Translations under genes and position numbers: made by a program
In this document: piece by piece, positions 51,124 through 63,640 of the stretch
How positions within the stretch are numbered: position 1 is the stretch's first letter
Layout: each line of letters opens with the position of its first letter
Source of the DNA: Aquipseudomonas alcaligenes NBRC 14159
Lineage (GTDB): Bacteria; Pseudomonadota; Gammaproteobacteria; Pseudomonadales; Pseudomonadaceae
NCBI RefSeq assembly: GCF_000467105.1
Contig: NZ_BATI01000007.1
Span: 1 to 64,000 of the forward strand
DNA: 64,000 nucleotides
Reading direction: 5' to 3'
Notes under the pieces: model-generated
Database searches by the model: none
The model's input: the letters and a program-made list of their open reading frames with translations, nothing else
What the model was told of the DNA's origin: nothing

Positions 51124-52101
51124 TTACTGCTCGGCTGCTGCCTCGGCCTTGCCCTGGGACAGGCTGTACACATAGGCGGCCAGCAGGTGCACCTTGTCTT
51201 CGCTACCCACGTACGGCAGCTGGGCGGGCATGTTGCCGCTGCGGCCGTAACGAATGGTCTGCTGCAGCTGAGCGTAGCTGCTGCCGTAGATGAAGGCGCT
51301 CGGGTTGGTCAGGTTCGGCGCGCCCATGCTCGGGGTGCCTTTGCCGTCCGCACCGTGGCAGGCGAAGCAGGTGCTGGAGAAGACCTTCTTGCCGGCTTCG
51401 ATGTCGGCGGTCACGCCTTCCGGCAGCTTGCGGCCACCCAGTTCGGTCAGCACGTAGGCGGCAACGTTGCGCACGCCGTCTTCGCCGATGGCCGGGCCTT
51501 GCGGCGGCATCATGCCGTGACGACCACCGATGATGGTCTGCTTGATGTCGGCCGGCGAACCGCCCCAGCGCCATTCCTTGTCGGTCAGGTTGGGGAAGCC
51601 GTAGGCGCCCTTGGCGTCGGAACCGTGGCAGACCGAGCAGTTGGAAGCGAACAGACGACCACCCATTTTCAGGGCCTGCTCGTCCTTGGCCACTTCTTCG
51701 ATCGGCAGCTTGGCGTATTTGGCGTAGATGGGCGCGTATTCCTTATCGGCACGGACCATCTCCTTTTCCCACTGGTGGACACCGGTCCAGCCCGACTGGC
51801 CACTGGCGAACGGCTGGCCGTCGCCGGCTTCGTTGTAGCCCGGCAGCAGACCTTTCCAGTTGCCCAGACCCGGGTACAGAACCAGATAGCCGAGGGCGAA
51901 GATGATGGTGCCGATGAACAGCAGGAACCACCACTTCGGCAGAGGGTTGTCGAACTCTTCGATACCGTCGAAGGAGTGGCCGACGGTTTCGTCGGTGGCG
52001 TCAGGGCGCTGGCCCTTGCGCACACCGAAGATCAGCCAGGTGAGCGCGGCAATGGTACCGAGGCTCAGAACGCTGACGTAGATACTCCAGAACGAAGTCA
52101 T
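51124..52101 (-). CDS. ccoP1: cbb3 oxidase diheme subunit CcoP, copy 1
   Basis: 325 residues. An N-terminal cytochrome c oxidase subunit CcoP domain has two membrane helices (about 5-25 and 58-76). Two class-I cytochrome c domains follow with CxxCH sites at 155-159 (CSVCH) and 245-249 (CFACH). It passes electrons to CcoO. It overlaps ccoQ by four bases. This copy belongs to the operon without an Anr box. Confidence 0.95.
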   Translation of the reverse strand: MTSFWSIYVSVLSLGTIAALTWLIFGVRKGQRPDATDETVGHSFDGIEEFDNPLPKWWFLLFIGTIIFALGYLVLYPGLGNWKGLLPGYNEAGDGQPFASGQSGWTGVHQWEKEMVRADKEYAPIYAKYAKLPIEEVAKDEQALKMGGRLFASNCSVCHGSDAKGAYGFPNLTDKEWRWGGSPADIKQTIIGGRHGMMPPQGPAIGEDGVRNVAAYVLTELGGRKLPEGVTADIEAGKKVFSSTCFACHGADGKGTPSMGAPNLTNPSAFIYGSSYAQLQQTIRYGRSGNMPAQLPYVGSEDKVHLLAAYVYSLSQGKAEAAAEQ

Positions 52102-52286
52102 TCTTTATTGCTCCCAGAAGCTTGCTCGTCACGCTTGTTGGCCGGGATGTCGTCGGCAAACGGCAAATTGGCCGCCTCGTCGAAGCTCGACTTGCGCTTG
52201 CTGTTGTAAGCCCAGAGCACCACACCGATGAAGGCGATGAAGACTACTGCCGTGCCTATGCCACGGATCATCCCGATATCCATCAT
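52098..52286 (-). CDS. ccoQ1: cbb3 oxidase small subunit CcoQ
   Basis: A 62-residue single-helix membrane protein ([24 protein letters not shown]) followed by an acidic tail, the usual CcoQ form. It stabilises the assembled oxidase. It lies between ccoO and ccoP in operon 1; operon 2 has no equivalent. Confidence 0.9.
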   Translation of the reverse strand: MMDIGMIRGIGTAVVFIAFIGVVLWAYNSKRKSSFDEAANLPFADDIPANKRDEQASGSNKE

Positions 52287-52289
52287 GCG

Positions 52290-52906
52290 TTACCGTTTGT
52301 TCTTGATTGCGGTACCAAGACCTTGCAGGTACGCGACCAGCGCGTCCATTTCGGTCTTGCCCTTGACGGCCTCGCGAGCGCCGGCGATGTCTTCGTCGGT
52401 GTAGGGCACGCCGAGAGTGCGCTGAGCAGCCATCTTGGCGGCGGTGTCCTTGCCGTCGAGCTTGTTCTCAACCAGCCACGGGTAGGCCGGCATCTTCGAT
52501 TCCGGTACCACGTTGCGCGGGTTATACAGGTGGGCGCGGTGCCAGTCGTCCGAGTAGCGGCCGCCGACGCGAGCCAGATCCGGGCCGGTACGCTTGGAGC
52601 CCCACAGGAAGGGGTGGTCCCAGACGCTTTCGCCGGCGACGGAGTAGTGGCCGTAGCGCTCGGTTTCGGCACGGAACGGACGGATCATCTGCGAGTGGCA
52701 GCCGACGCAGCCCTCGCGGATGTAGATGTCACGGCCTTCCAGCTCCAGCGCGGTGCGCGGCTTCATGCCTTCCACCGGGGTGTTGGTGACGTCCTGGAAG
52801 AACAGCGGGACGATCTGGGTCAGGCCGCCGATGCTGACGGCCAGGACCATGCCGATCGCCAGCAGACCGATGTTCTTCTCGAAAATTTCGTGCTTGCTAC
52901 CGGCCA

Positions 52907-52907
<1 letters not shown>
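52290..52907 (-). CDS. ccoO1: cbb3 oxidase monoheme subunit CcoO, copy 1
   Basis: A 205-residue membrane-anchored cytochrome c. An N-terminal helix ([25 protein letters not shown]) precedes heme site CVGCH (67-71), and MPAYPWL supplies the likely methionine ligand. The start overlaps the last base of ccoN1. Two-thirds of the gene is nearly identical in DNA to copy 2. Confidence 0.95.
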
Positions 52908-54678
<1,771 letters not shown>

Positions 54679-55629
54679 TCATTCGCTAGCCAGGGTCTCC
54701 TCGTTGGCCGGCTGCTTCTGCGACAGGCTGTAGACGTAGGCTGCCAGCAGGTGGACCTTGTCTTCGCTGCCGACATACTGCAGCTGCGCCGGCATGTGGC
54801 CGTTGCGGCCGTAGCGGATGGTCTGCTGCAGCTGAGCGAAGCTGCTGCCGTAGATGAAGGCGCTCGGGTTGGTCAGGTTCGGCGCGCCCATGCTCGGGGT
54901 GCCCTTGCCGTCGGCGCCATGGCAGGCGAAGCAGGTGCTGGCGAAGATCTTCTGGCCGGCGCCGATGTCGGCGGTCTCGCCTTCCGGCAGCTTGCGCCCG
55001 GCCAGTTCGGTCAGCACATACGCAGCGGCATTGCGGACGCCTTCCTCGCCGATCATCGCGGCTTGTGGCGGCATCATGCCGGTGCGGCCGCCTGCGATGG
55101 TCTGCTTGATCGAGGCGGCATCGCCACCCCAGCGCCATTCCTTGTCGGTCAGGTTGGGGAAGCCGTAGGCGCCCTTGGCGTCGGAGCCGTGGCAGACCGA
55201 GCAGTTGGAGGCGAACAGGCGACCGCCCATCTTCAGTGCGCGCTCATCCTTGGCGACGTCTTCCACCGGCATCTTGGCGTAGCTGGCATAGATCGGGCCG
55301 TATTCGGCGTCGGCCTTGTCCATTTCGCGCTGCCATTGCTTGACCTGGGTCCAACCGCCTTCGTAGCCCGGCAGTTTGCCGGCGAAGTTGCCCAGGCCCG
55401 GGTACAGCAGCAGATAGGCGCCGGCGAAGATCAGGGTGCCGAGGAACAGCATGAACCACCAGCGCGGCAGGGGGTTGTCGTATTCCTCGATGCCATCGAA
55501 GGCATGCCCCAGGGTCTGGTCGGTCGGGCCCGGCTGTTCGCCGCTGCGGGTGGCGAAAATCAGCCACAGCAGGGCGAGCAGGCTGCCCAGGGTGAGCAGG
55601 GTGATGTACCAGCTCCAGAAAGTGGTCAT
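54679..55629 (-). CDS. ccoP2: cbb3 oxidase diheme subunit CcoP, copy 2
   Basis: 316 residues with the same plan as copy 1: two N-terminal helices, then heme sites CSVCH (143-147) and CFACH (233-237). It differs mainly in the linker around residues 85-105 and in the C-terminal tail. It starts seven bases after the ccoO2 stop, which leaves no room for a ccoQ gene. It belongs to the Anr-box operon. Confidence 0.95.
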   Translation of the reverse strand: MTTFWSWYITLLTLGSLLALLWLIFATRSGEQPGPTDQTLGHAFDGIEEYDNPLPRWWFMLFLGTLIFAGAYLLLYPGLGNFAGKLPGYEGGWTQVKQWQREMDKADAEYGPIYASYAKMPVEDVAKDERALKMGGRLFASNCSVCHGSDAKGAYGFPNLTDKEWRWGGDAASIKQTIAGGRTGMMPPQAAMIGEEGVRNAAAYVLTELAGRKLPEGETADIGAGQKIFASTCFACHGADGKGTPSMGAPNLTNPSAFIYGSSFAQLQQTIRYGRNGHMPAQLQYVGSEDKVHLLAAYVYSLSQKQPANEETLASE

Positions 55630-55636
55630 GTCCTAA

Positions 55637-56250
55637 TTACCTCTTGTTCTTGACGCTGGTGCCGAGCACCTGCAGGTAAGCCACCAGTGCTTCCATCTCG
55701 GTCTTGCCCTTCACGGCGGCCTGGGCGCCAGTGATGTCCTCGTCGGAGTAGGGCACGCCGAGGGTGCGCAGAGCCGTCATCTTGGCCGCAGTATCCTTGC
55801 CGTCGAGGCTGTGCTCGACCAGCCACGGGTAGGCCGGCATCTTCGATTCCGGTACCACGTTGCGCGGGTTGTACAGGTGGGCGCGGTGCCAGTCGTCCGA
55901 GTAGCGGCCGCCAACGCGAGCCAGGTCCGGGCCGGTACGCTTGGAGCCCCACAGGAAGGGGTGATCCCAGACGCTTTCGCCGGCGACGGAGTAGTGGCCA
56001 TAGCGCTCGGTTTCGGCACGGAACGGGCGGATCATCTGCGAGTGGCAGCCGACGCAGCCTTCACGGATGTAGATGTCACGGCCTTCCAGTTGCAGGGCGG
56101 TGTAGGGCTTCATGCCTTTGACCGGCTCGTTGACCACGTCCTGGAAGAACAGCGGAACGATCTGGGTCAGGCCGCCGATACTCACAGCCAGGACCATGGC
56201 GATGGCCAGCAGGCCGACGTTCTTCTCGAGTATTTCGTGTTTGCTGCTCA

Positions 56251-56251
<1 letters not shown>
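55637..56251 (-). CDS. ccoO2: cbb3 oxidase monoheme subunit CcoO, copy 2
   Basis: A 204-residue membrane-anchored cytochrome c with heme site CVGCH (66-70) and an N-terminal helix almost identical to copy 1. The start overlaps the ccoN2 stop by one base. Large parts are nearly identical to ccoO1 in DNA, including silent sites. Confidence 0.95.
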
Positions 56252-57690
<1,439 letters not shown>

Positions 57691-57746
57691 GTGTTGGGCT
57701 TCCATCCACGGTTATGAAAAGCAGGGCAAGCATGGGTAATGGCACG

Positions 57747-58400
57747 ATGATGGTTATTGACGAGGATCAATGTCGCGCGCGGGGATGGCTGTGGAATGGG
57801 GCGGACGGAATGTCGCAGGCCACCCTGATCCTCGCTCACGGGGCCGGGGCGCCGATGGACAGCGAGTTCATGCAGGGCATGGCCGAGCGGCTGGCGGCGC
57901 GCGGGGTGAGCGTGTTGCGCTTCGAGTTTCCCTACATGGCGGCGAGGCGTGCGGGAGGCGGCAAGCGCCCGCCCAATCCGCAGGCACAGCTGCTGGATTG
58001 CTGGCGGGATGTCTACCGGCAGGTGCGGGGGATGGTCGAGGGGCCGCTGGCGATCGGTGGCAAGTCCATGGGCGGGCGCATGGCCAGCCTGCTGGTCGAT
58101 GAGCTGGGCGCCGATGCGCTGGTTTGCCTGGGTTACCCCTTCTACGCCGCCGGCAAGCCGGAGAAGCCGAGGGTGGCGCACTTGGCCGGATTGCAAGCGC
58201 GTAGCCTGATCGTTCAGGGCGAGCGCGATGCGCTGGGCAATCGCGAGACGGTCAGCGGCTACAGCCTGGCGCCCGGCATCACGCTTGAGTGGCTGGCGGC
58301 AGCCGACCACGATCTCAAGCCGCTCAAGGCGTCAGGCCTGACTCACGCGCAGCACCTGCAGCAGGCTGCGGAGCGGGTGGCTGCCTTCCTACGCAACTGA
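57747..58400 (+). CDS. Alpha/beta hydrolase of the KANL-like family
   Basis: About 217 residues. LILAHGAGAPMDS forms the oxyanion strand, GKSMG (in IGGKSMGGRMAS) is the nucleophile elbow, and the Asp in QGERDALGN and the His in AADHDLKPL complete the triad. The family resembles dienelactone-type and KANL3 hydrolases; the substrate is unknown. The start is uncertain (57732, 57747 or 57750). All three make the first codons overlap the Anr box of divergent ccoN2. A strong bidirectional terminator follows. Confidence 0.8.
   Translation: MMVIDEDQCRARGWLWNGADGMSQATLILAHGAGAPMDSEFMQGMAERLAARGVSVLRFEFPYMAARRAGGGKRPPNPQAQLLDCWRDVYRQVRGMVEGPLAIGGKSMGGRMASLLVDELGADALVCLGYPFYAAGKPEKPRVAHLAGLQARSLIVQGERDALGNRETVSGYSLAPGITLEWLAAADHDLKPLKASGLTHAQHLQQAAERVAAFLRN
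57757..57770 (-). promoter_or_regulatory. Anr box of the ccoNOP2 operon
   Basis: TTGACGAGGATCAA matches the FNR/Anr consensus TTGAT-N4-ATCAA at nine of ten conserved bases. It lies 67-80 bp upstream of ccoN2 on the - strand and inside the first codons of the divergent hydrolase gene, if that start is right. Confidence 0.85.
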
Positions 58401-58412
58401 GGTTGCGGCGGG

Positions 58413-58448
58413 CACTAAAAAGGCCGGCGATGGCCGGCCTTTTTAGTG
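58413..58448. terminator. Bidirectional rho-independent terminator
   Basis: A 16-bp perfect stem: CACTAAAAAGGCCGGC (58413-58428), loop GATG (58429-58432), GCCGGCCTTTTTAGTG (58433-58448). Because the arms contain A- and T-runs, it works for both the + strand hydrolase and the - strand chemoreceptor, which converge here. Confidence 0.92.
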
Positions 58449-58458
58449 AGTCACCCGC

Positions 58459-60024
58459 TTAGCGATTGAAGCGTTCCACCAGGGAATACTGATCCTGGGC
58501 GGTGGTGGTCAGCGCCTCGCTGAGCTGGGCGGTGCTCTGCGCTTCGCCCGCCGTCTGGTCGGCGAGCTGGGCGATGGTGCTGATGTTCTGGTTGATCTCG
58601 TCGGCTACCGCGCTCTGTTCCTCCGCCGCTGCGGCGATCTGGTTGGCCATGTCGCTGATATTGGCTACCGCATCGCTGATGCCGGCCAGGGCCTGGTCGG
58701 CCTGCAGTACGCGTTCCACGCCCTGGTCAGCCTGCTTGCGGCCGATCTCCATGGTCAGCACCGCTTCCTCGGCGGTGCGCTGCAGCTTGGCGATCAGCGC
58801 GTGGATCTGGCCGGTGGATTCGGCCGTACGTTGCGCCAGCGAGCGCACCTCGTCGGCGACCACGGCGAAGCCACGGCCCATTTCACCTGCGCGCGCGGCT
58901 TCGATGGCGGCATTGAGGGCGAGCAGGTTGGTCTGGTCGGCGATGCCCTTGATCACATCCACCACGCCGCCGATCTCGTTGCTGTCCTGCGCCAGGCGCG
59001 ACACGGTCTCGCCGGTCTCGCTGACCGACAGCGACAGGCGCTGGATGGCCTCCCGGGTCTCGGCGGCGACGTTGCGCCCTTCGCCGGTCAGGCGGTTGGC
59101 TTCCTGGGTGGCGATGGCGGTGCGCGCCACATTGCTCGCCACCTCCAGGGTGGTGGCCGCCATCTCGTTGATCGCGGTGGCCACCTGCTCGGTTTCCACG
59201 CGCTGGCGCTCCAGGCCTGCCGAGCTGCTGTGGGCCAGGTTGTCGGCCTGGCGGGCCTGGCTGGTCAGGCGTTCGGCGGTGTCCTGCAGGCGCGTCAGGC
59301 AGGTTTTCAGGCGCGCCTCCTGGCTGAGCATGGCCATCTCCAGGCGCGCCTCGGCGCCGCGGCTGTCGGTATACATCTGGGCGATCAGCGGGTCCGAGGT
59401 GGTCTGCTCGGCCAGGCGCAGCAGGCGCTTGACTCCGCGGTTCTGCCAGCCCAGGCCGGCCAGGCCCAGCGGCACCGAGAGCAGGGCGGCGAGCAGGAAG
59501 CCCCAGGTCGAGCCGATCCAGTGGCCGATGAGGAAGCCGATCTGGCTGATCAGGATGAACGGCAGCCAGGCCTGCAGTAGCGGCAGCCAGCGGTCGGTGC
59601 TGGGGATAGCCGGTTTGCCGGCGTTGATCCGCGCGTACAGCGCTTCGGCGCGGCGCACCTGTTCGGCGCTCGGTTTGACCCGCACCGACTCGTAACCGAC
59701 TACCTGGCCCTTGTCCAGAATGGGCGTGACGTAGGCATTGACCCAGTAGTGGTCACCGTTCTTGCTGCGGTTCTTCACCACGCCCATCCAGGGGCGACCT
59801 TTCTTGAGGGTCTGCCACATGTGATCGAAGACGGCAGGCGGCACGTCGGGGTGGCGCACGATGTTGTGCGGCGCTCGTATCAGCTCTTCGCGCTCGAAAC
59901 CGCTGATCTCGATGAAGGCCTGATTGCAGTAGGTGATCTGGCCTTTCACATCAGTGGTGGAAATCAGGCGCTGCTGCGCAGGAAAGGTGCGTTCGCGCTG
60001 GGTAACGGGCTGGTTGTTTCGCAT
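58459..60024 (-). CDS. aer: Aer-type PAS chemoreceptor
   Basis: A 521-residue aerotaxis receptor. An N-terminal PAS domain ([29 protein letters not shown], then [17 protein letters not shown] and [23 protein letters not shown]) is of the Aer/FAD type. Two close membrane helices near residues 150-195 anchor it without a periplasmic domain. The signalling domain contains [36 protein letters not shown]. The gene order after the cco operons matches aer of P. aeruginosa. No Anr box was found upstream, although the P. aeruginosa gene is reported to be Anr-linked. Confidence 0.9.
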   Translation of the reverse strand: MRNNQPVTQRERTFPAQQRLISTTDVKGQITYCNQAFIEISGFEREELIRAPHNIVRHPDVPPAVFDHMWQTLKKGRPWMGVVKNRSKNGDHYWVNAYVTPILDKGQVVGYESVRVKPSAEQVRRAEALYARINAGKPAIPSTDRWLPLLQAWLPFILISQIGFLIGHWIGSTWGFLLAALLSVPLGLAGLGWQNRGVKRLLRLAEQTTSDPLIAQMYTDSRGAEARLEMAMLSQEARLKTCLTRLQDTAERLTSQARQADNLAHSSSAGLERQRVETEQVATAINEMAATTLEVASNVARTAIATQEANRLTGEGRNVAAETREAIQRLSLSVSETGETVSRLAQDSNEIGGVVDVIKGIADQTNLLALNAAIEAARAGEMGRGFAVVADEVRSLAQRTAESTGQIHALIAKLQRTAEEAVLTMEIGRKQADQGVERVLQADQALAGISDAVANISDMANQIAAAAEEQSAVADEINQNISTIAQLADQTAGEAQSTAQLSEALTTTAQDQYSLVERFNR

Positions 60025-60441
60025 GCGTGTCGCTTCTTGATCCTGTGGCTAGTCCCCGGCAGATCGGCCGGAGCAGGGGAAAGTTTAGCCGGAGTCACGC
60101 GCTTGCGGGGAGAAGAAGTTGTCCGCCTGGATAGGAAAATATCAGCGCGCAACTTTCGGCATTTTGTCGGAAGTTATAAGGAATAATGAAACCAATATTA
60201 TCGAGTTAGGTCGGATGTCACTTTTTATTCATCTTGAATGATGGGTCAGGTCTATTAAGGATATCTGTATTGTTTGGTTATTTTGACGTCATAAAAATGG
60301 CGTTATGGTGTTTTTTGTTACCTTTGTGGTCTTCTTATTCCGTGTTTTGTCCAGAAAAAATTAGGTGTTACTTTCTATTTTTTCGCCTGTATGCTGCATT
60401 CCAGAGCATCTGCTCCATCGTGGTGCCAAAAAAATGGCATT

Positions 60442-60457
60442 TGTGATCACGGTCACG
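60442..60457 (+). promoter_or_regulatory. Candidate CRP/Vfr site upstream of algD
   Basis: TGTGATCACGGTCACG matches TGTGA-N6-TCACA at nine of ten conserved bases. It lies about 70 bp before the AlgU-type -35 element. Vfr is the CRP homologue of Pseudomonas. Whether it acts here is unknown. Confidence 0.5.
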
Positions 60458-60518
60458 CGTTACTCTCGGTAACTAGGTTACTGTTTTAAAAAGAATAACT
60501 TTCTAATTGTCGTGCGAG

Positions 60519-60546
60519 GAACTTATTTACCTCACATGGCATCTGT
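60519..60546 (+). promoter_or_regulatory. AlgU (sigma-22/RpoE) promoter of algD
   Basis: GAACTT (60519-60524), 17 bp, then TCTGT (60542-60546) fits the extracytoplasmic-stress consensus GAACTT-N16/17-TCTGA with one mismatch. It leaves a leader of about 165 nt before algD. AlgU-dependent transcription of algD is well established in P. aeruginosa. Confidence 0.8.
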
Positions 60547-60716
60547 TTTGCTCCCTGCCAAGTTGAACTTTCGGCCATGGCTTGTGCCGAAGCGGAAGTT
60601 GTTTTGCAGCGGTAGTAGAGAACCGTGGAGTTCGTAGTCCCAGTAGTCGGTCTCGCGAAGTGTGCCGGTCAGCCGTGTGGCGGCCGTCTCGATCAACGCA
60701 AGGAGGAGATCGCTCG

Positions 60717-62027
60717 ATGCGCATCAGCATTTTTGGATTGGGTTATGTAGGGGCCGTCTGTGCAGGATGCCTGTCGGCCAGGGGCCATCAGATCATCGGC
60801 GTGGACGTGCAGCCACTGAAGATCGAACTGATCAACAGCGGCAAGTCGCCGATTGTCGAACCGGGGCTGGAGGATTTGCTGCGCAAGGGTGTCAGCAGCG
60901 GCAACCTGCGCGGCACGCTGGATGTGCGCGAGGCCGTGCTGGAGACTGACATCTCCTTCCTCGCGCCGCCGACGCCGAGCAAGCGCAACGGTGATCTCGA
61001 TGTGTCCTACATCGAAGAAGTGTGCCAGCAGATCGGTCGGGTCCTGCCCGAGAAGAGCACCCGCCACACCGTGGTGGTGCGCAGCACCGTGCTGCCGGGC
61101 ACCTTGCGCAACGTGGTGATCCCGACCCTGGAAAAATACTCCGGGCTGGTCGCGGGCAAGGATTTCGGCGTGGCAGTGAACCCCGAGTTCCTGCGCGAGA
61201 GCACCGCGATCAAGGACTACGACTTCCCGGCCATGACCGTGATCGGCGAGCTGGACCAGACTTCCGGCGACCTGCTGGAGGCCATCTACAGCGAGCTGGA
61301 CGCACCGATCATCCGCAAGACCGTCGAGGTCGCCGAGATGATCAAGTACACCTGCAACGTCTGGCATGCCACCAAGATCACCTTCGCCAACGAGATCGGC
61401 AACATCGCCAAGGCGGTGGGCGTCGATGGTCGCGAGGTGATGGAAGTGATCTGCCAGGATCACAAGCTCAACCTGTCCAAGTACTACATGCGCCCGGGTT
61501 TCGCCTTCGGCGGCTCCTGCCTGCCCAAGGACGTGCGCGCCCTGAACTACCGCGCCACCCAGCTGGACGTCGACTCGCCGCTGATCAGCTCGCTGATGCC
61601 CAGCAACGAGGCGCAGGTGCGCAACGCCTACAACCTGATCGCCAGCCAGGACAAGCGCAAGATCGCGCTGCTCGGCCTGAGCTTCAAGGCAGGTACCGAT
61701 GATCTGCGCGAAAGCCCGCTGGTCGAGCTCGCCGAGATGCTGATCGGCAAGGGCTTTGACCTGAAGATCTTCGACCGCAACGTCGAGTACGCCCGCGTCC
61801 ACGGTGCCAACCGCGACTACATCGAGTCGAAGATCCCGCACGTTTCCTCGCTGCTGCGCGCCGACCTCAACCAGGTGGTGGCCGACGCCGACGTGATCGT
61901 GCTCGGCAACGGTGACGAGCTGTTCGAAACCGTGGTGCAGCAGCTCCCTCCGGGCAAGAAGCTGATCGATCTGGTGGGCTTCATGCGCCAGTGCAGCGAC
62001 GAGGTCAAGGAAGGCCTCTGCTGGTAG
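60717..62027 (+). CDS. algD: GDP-mannose 6-dehydrogenase AlgD
   Basis: A 436-residue enzyme oxidising GDP-mannose to GDP-mannuronate, the committed step of alginate synthesis. The N-terminal Rossmann motif is ISIFGLGYVGAV and the catalytic Cys268 is in GGSCLPKDV, the same number as in P. aeruginosa AlgD. FKAGTDDLRESP lies in the C-terminal domain. AGGAGGAGA precedes ATG 60717; the frame is open upstream but without a start signal. It is the first gene of the alginate operon, under the AlgU-type promoter. Confidence 0.96.
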   Translation: MRISIFGLGYVGAVCAGCLSARGHQIIGVDVQPLKIELINSGKSPIVEPGLEDLLRKGVSSGNLRGTLDVREAVLETDISFLAPPTPSKRNGDLDVSYIEEVCQQIGRVLPEKSTRHTVVVRSTVLPGTLRNVVIPTLEKYSGLVAGKDFGVAVNPEFLRESTAIKDYDFPAMTVIGELDQTSGDLLEAIYSELDAPIIRKTVEVAEMIKYTCNVWHATKITFANEIGNIAKAVGVDGREVMEVICQDHKLNLSKYYMRPGFAFGGSCLPKDVRALNYRATQLDVDSPLISSLMPSNEAQVRNAYNLIASQDKRKIALLGLSFKAGTDDLRESPLVELAEMLIGKGFDLKIFDRNVEYARVHGANRDYIESKIPHVSSLLRADLNQVVADADVIVLGNGDELFETVVQQLPPGKKLIDLVGFMRQCSDEVKEGLCW

Positions 62028-62118
62028 CCCAGGCTACCGCTGGAACTGTGCACAGGGCGTAGAACAACAACAACAGCGCCCCCGTTGCAGAGCTGTAACC
62101 TAACGGGGTTGGCGAAAA

Positions 62119-63600
62119 ATGGATGATCTCAAAGGGCGCCTGTTGCAGAGCGCCGGGTGGCTTTTTTACCTTGCGATATTGGGCGGCATGGCCTTGCTGC
62201 TGCCGCATAGCGTGTTCGATCCGCAATCCACGGACTTCCTCCTGCTGCTCGGGGTCGTGGGGATCTGGCGCTATTCGATGGGGGCCATCCACTATGTGCG
62301 TGGGGTGATCTTCCTCTATCTGGTGTACCCCTATTACCGGCGCAAGGCCCGCAAGCTCGGGGCCTCGGCCGATCCTTCGCATGTGTTTCTGATGGTCACC
62401 AGCTTCCGCATCGATGCGCTGACCACAGCCGCGGTGTATCGCTCGGTGATTCAGGAAGCCATCGACTGCGGCTACCCGAGCACCGTGGTCTGCTCCATCG
62501 TCGAACTCTCCGACGAGCTGCTGGTGAAGAACCTGTGGGCTGCGCTGGCGCCGCCGGAGCGGGTCAAGCTGAACTTCGTGCGGATTCCCGGTACCGGTAA
62601 GCGCGACGGTCTGGCGCAGGGCTTCCGCGCCATCTCGCGGGCGCATCCGGACGAGAGTGCGGTGGTCGCGGTGATTGACGGCGACACGGTGCTGAGCGCC
62701 GGCGTGGTGCGCAAGACGGTTCCCTACTTCAAGCTGTTCGACAACCTGGGTGGGCTCACCACCAACGAGTTCTGCGAGGTACGCGGCGGCTACATCATGG
62801 AGGAGTGGCACAAGCTGCGTTTCGCCCAGCGCCACATCAACATGTGTTCCATGGCCCTGTCCAAGCGGGTGCTGACGCTGACCGGGCGCATGTCGGTATT
62901 CCGCGCCCAGGTGGTCACCGATGCCGGCTTCATCGCCGATGTGGAGAGCGATCACCTCGAACACTGGCGCCTGGGGCGCTTCAAGTTCCTCACCGGCGAC
63001 GACAAGTCCAGCTGGTACAGCCTGATGCGCCTGGGCTACGACACCTTCTACGTGCCGGATGCGGCGATCAACACGGTCGAGCACCCGCCGGAGAAGAGCT
63101 TCATCAAGGCCAGTCGCAAGCTGATGTTCCGCTGGTACGGCAACAACCTGCGGCAGAACTCGCGGGCGTTGGGGCTCGGCCCCGGCCATCTGGGTCTGTT
63201 CACTAGCGTGGTGCTGCTCGATCAGCGGGTGTCCATGTGGACCAGTCTGCTCGGCCCGGCCGTGGCCATCGTGGCGAGCATCAAGTACGGCTTCGCCTAC
63301 CTGCTCATCTACATGCTGTGGATCGGTCTCACCCGCCTGGTGCTGACCCTGCTGCTGCTGGCCTCCGGGCACCGCATCGGGCCGGCTTACCCACTGATCC
63401 TTTATTACAACCAGATCGTCGGCGCACTGGTGAAGGTCTACGTGTTCTTCCGCCTCGACCAGCAGTCCTGGACCCGCCAGAAGACCAAGCTCGATCGCGG
63501 CCTGGGCGGCTTCCAGACGTGGTTCAACACCTGGTCGTCGCGCGCCATGACCTTTTCGGCTGCCAGCGTTTTCGCCGCCACCCTGATGTGGGTGGTCTGA
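62119..63600 (+). CDS. alg8: Alginate polymerase glycosyltransferase Alg8
   Basis: The 493-residue inner-membrane family-2 glycosyltransferase that polymerises mannuronate. Two N-terminal helices (about 13-58) precede the catalytic domain, which has the nucleotide-binding aspartates VIDGDTV (Asp187 and Asp189) and a downstream [15 protein letters not shown] segment. C-terminal helices complete the translocation channel. It follows algD after 91 bp and precedes alg44, the standard order. Activity depends on c-di-GMP bound to Alg44. Confidence 0.95.
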   Translation: MDDLKGRLLQSAGWLFYLAILGGMALLLPHSVFDPQSTDFLLLLGVVGIWRYSMGAIHYVRGVIFLYLVYPYYRRKARKLGASADPSHVFLMVTSFRIDALTTAAVYRSVIQEAIDCGYPSTVVCSIVELSDELLVKNLWAALAPPERVKLNFVRIPGTGKRDGLAQGFRAISRAHPDESAVVAVIDGDTVLSAGVVRKTVPYFKLFDNLGGLTTNEFCEVRGGYIMEEWHKLRFAQRHINMCSMALSKRVLTLTGRMSVFRAQVVTDAGFIADVESDHLEHWRLGRFKFLTGDDKSSWYSLMRLGYDTFYVPDAAINTVEHPPEKSFIKASRKLMFRWYGNNLRQNSRALGLGPGHLGLFTSVVLLDQRVSMWTSLLGPAVAIVASIKYGFAYLLIYMLWIGLTRLVLTLLLLASGHRIGPAYPLILYYNQIVGALVKVYVFFRLDQQSWTRQKTKLDRGLGGFQTWFNTWSSRAMTFSAASVFAATLMWVV

Positions 63601-63640
63601 CCCGGCCCCATTCAATTTGCAGTTTGCACAAGGAACGAAG

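Larger units (their letters stand above)
60025..60716. promoter_or_regulatory. AT-rich regulatory region upstream of algD
   Basis: A 692-bp gap with much lower GC than its surroundings, especially 60180-60540. It carries the aer promoter on the - strand (not identified) and the algD control region on the + strand. A 70-codon frame at 60234-60446 has low-GC codons and no family features, and is probably not a gene. The base composition would suit binding by MvaT/H-NS type silencers or by IHF, but no specific site was assigned. Long AT-rich upstream control regions are known for algD in P. aeruginosa. Confidence 0.6.

Noticed and set aside
60025..60200. An Anr box upstream of aer
   Set aside because: The only TTGAT (near 60036) has no ATCAA partner at the correct spacing.
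60234..60446. A 70-codon frame in the AT-rich region before algD
   Set aside because: Composition unlike neighbouring genes, no convincing ribosome site, and it lies inside the algD control region; more likely chance.
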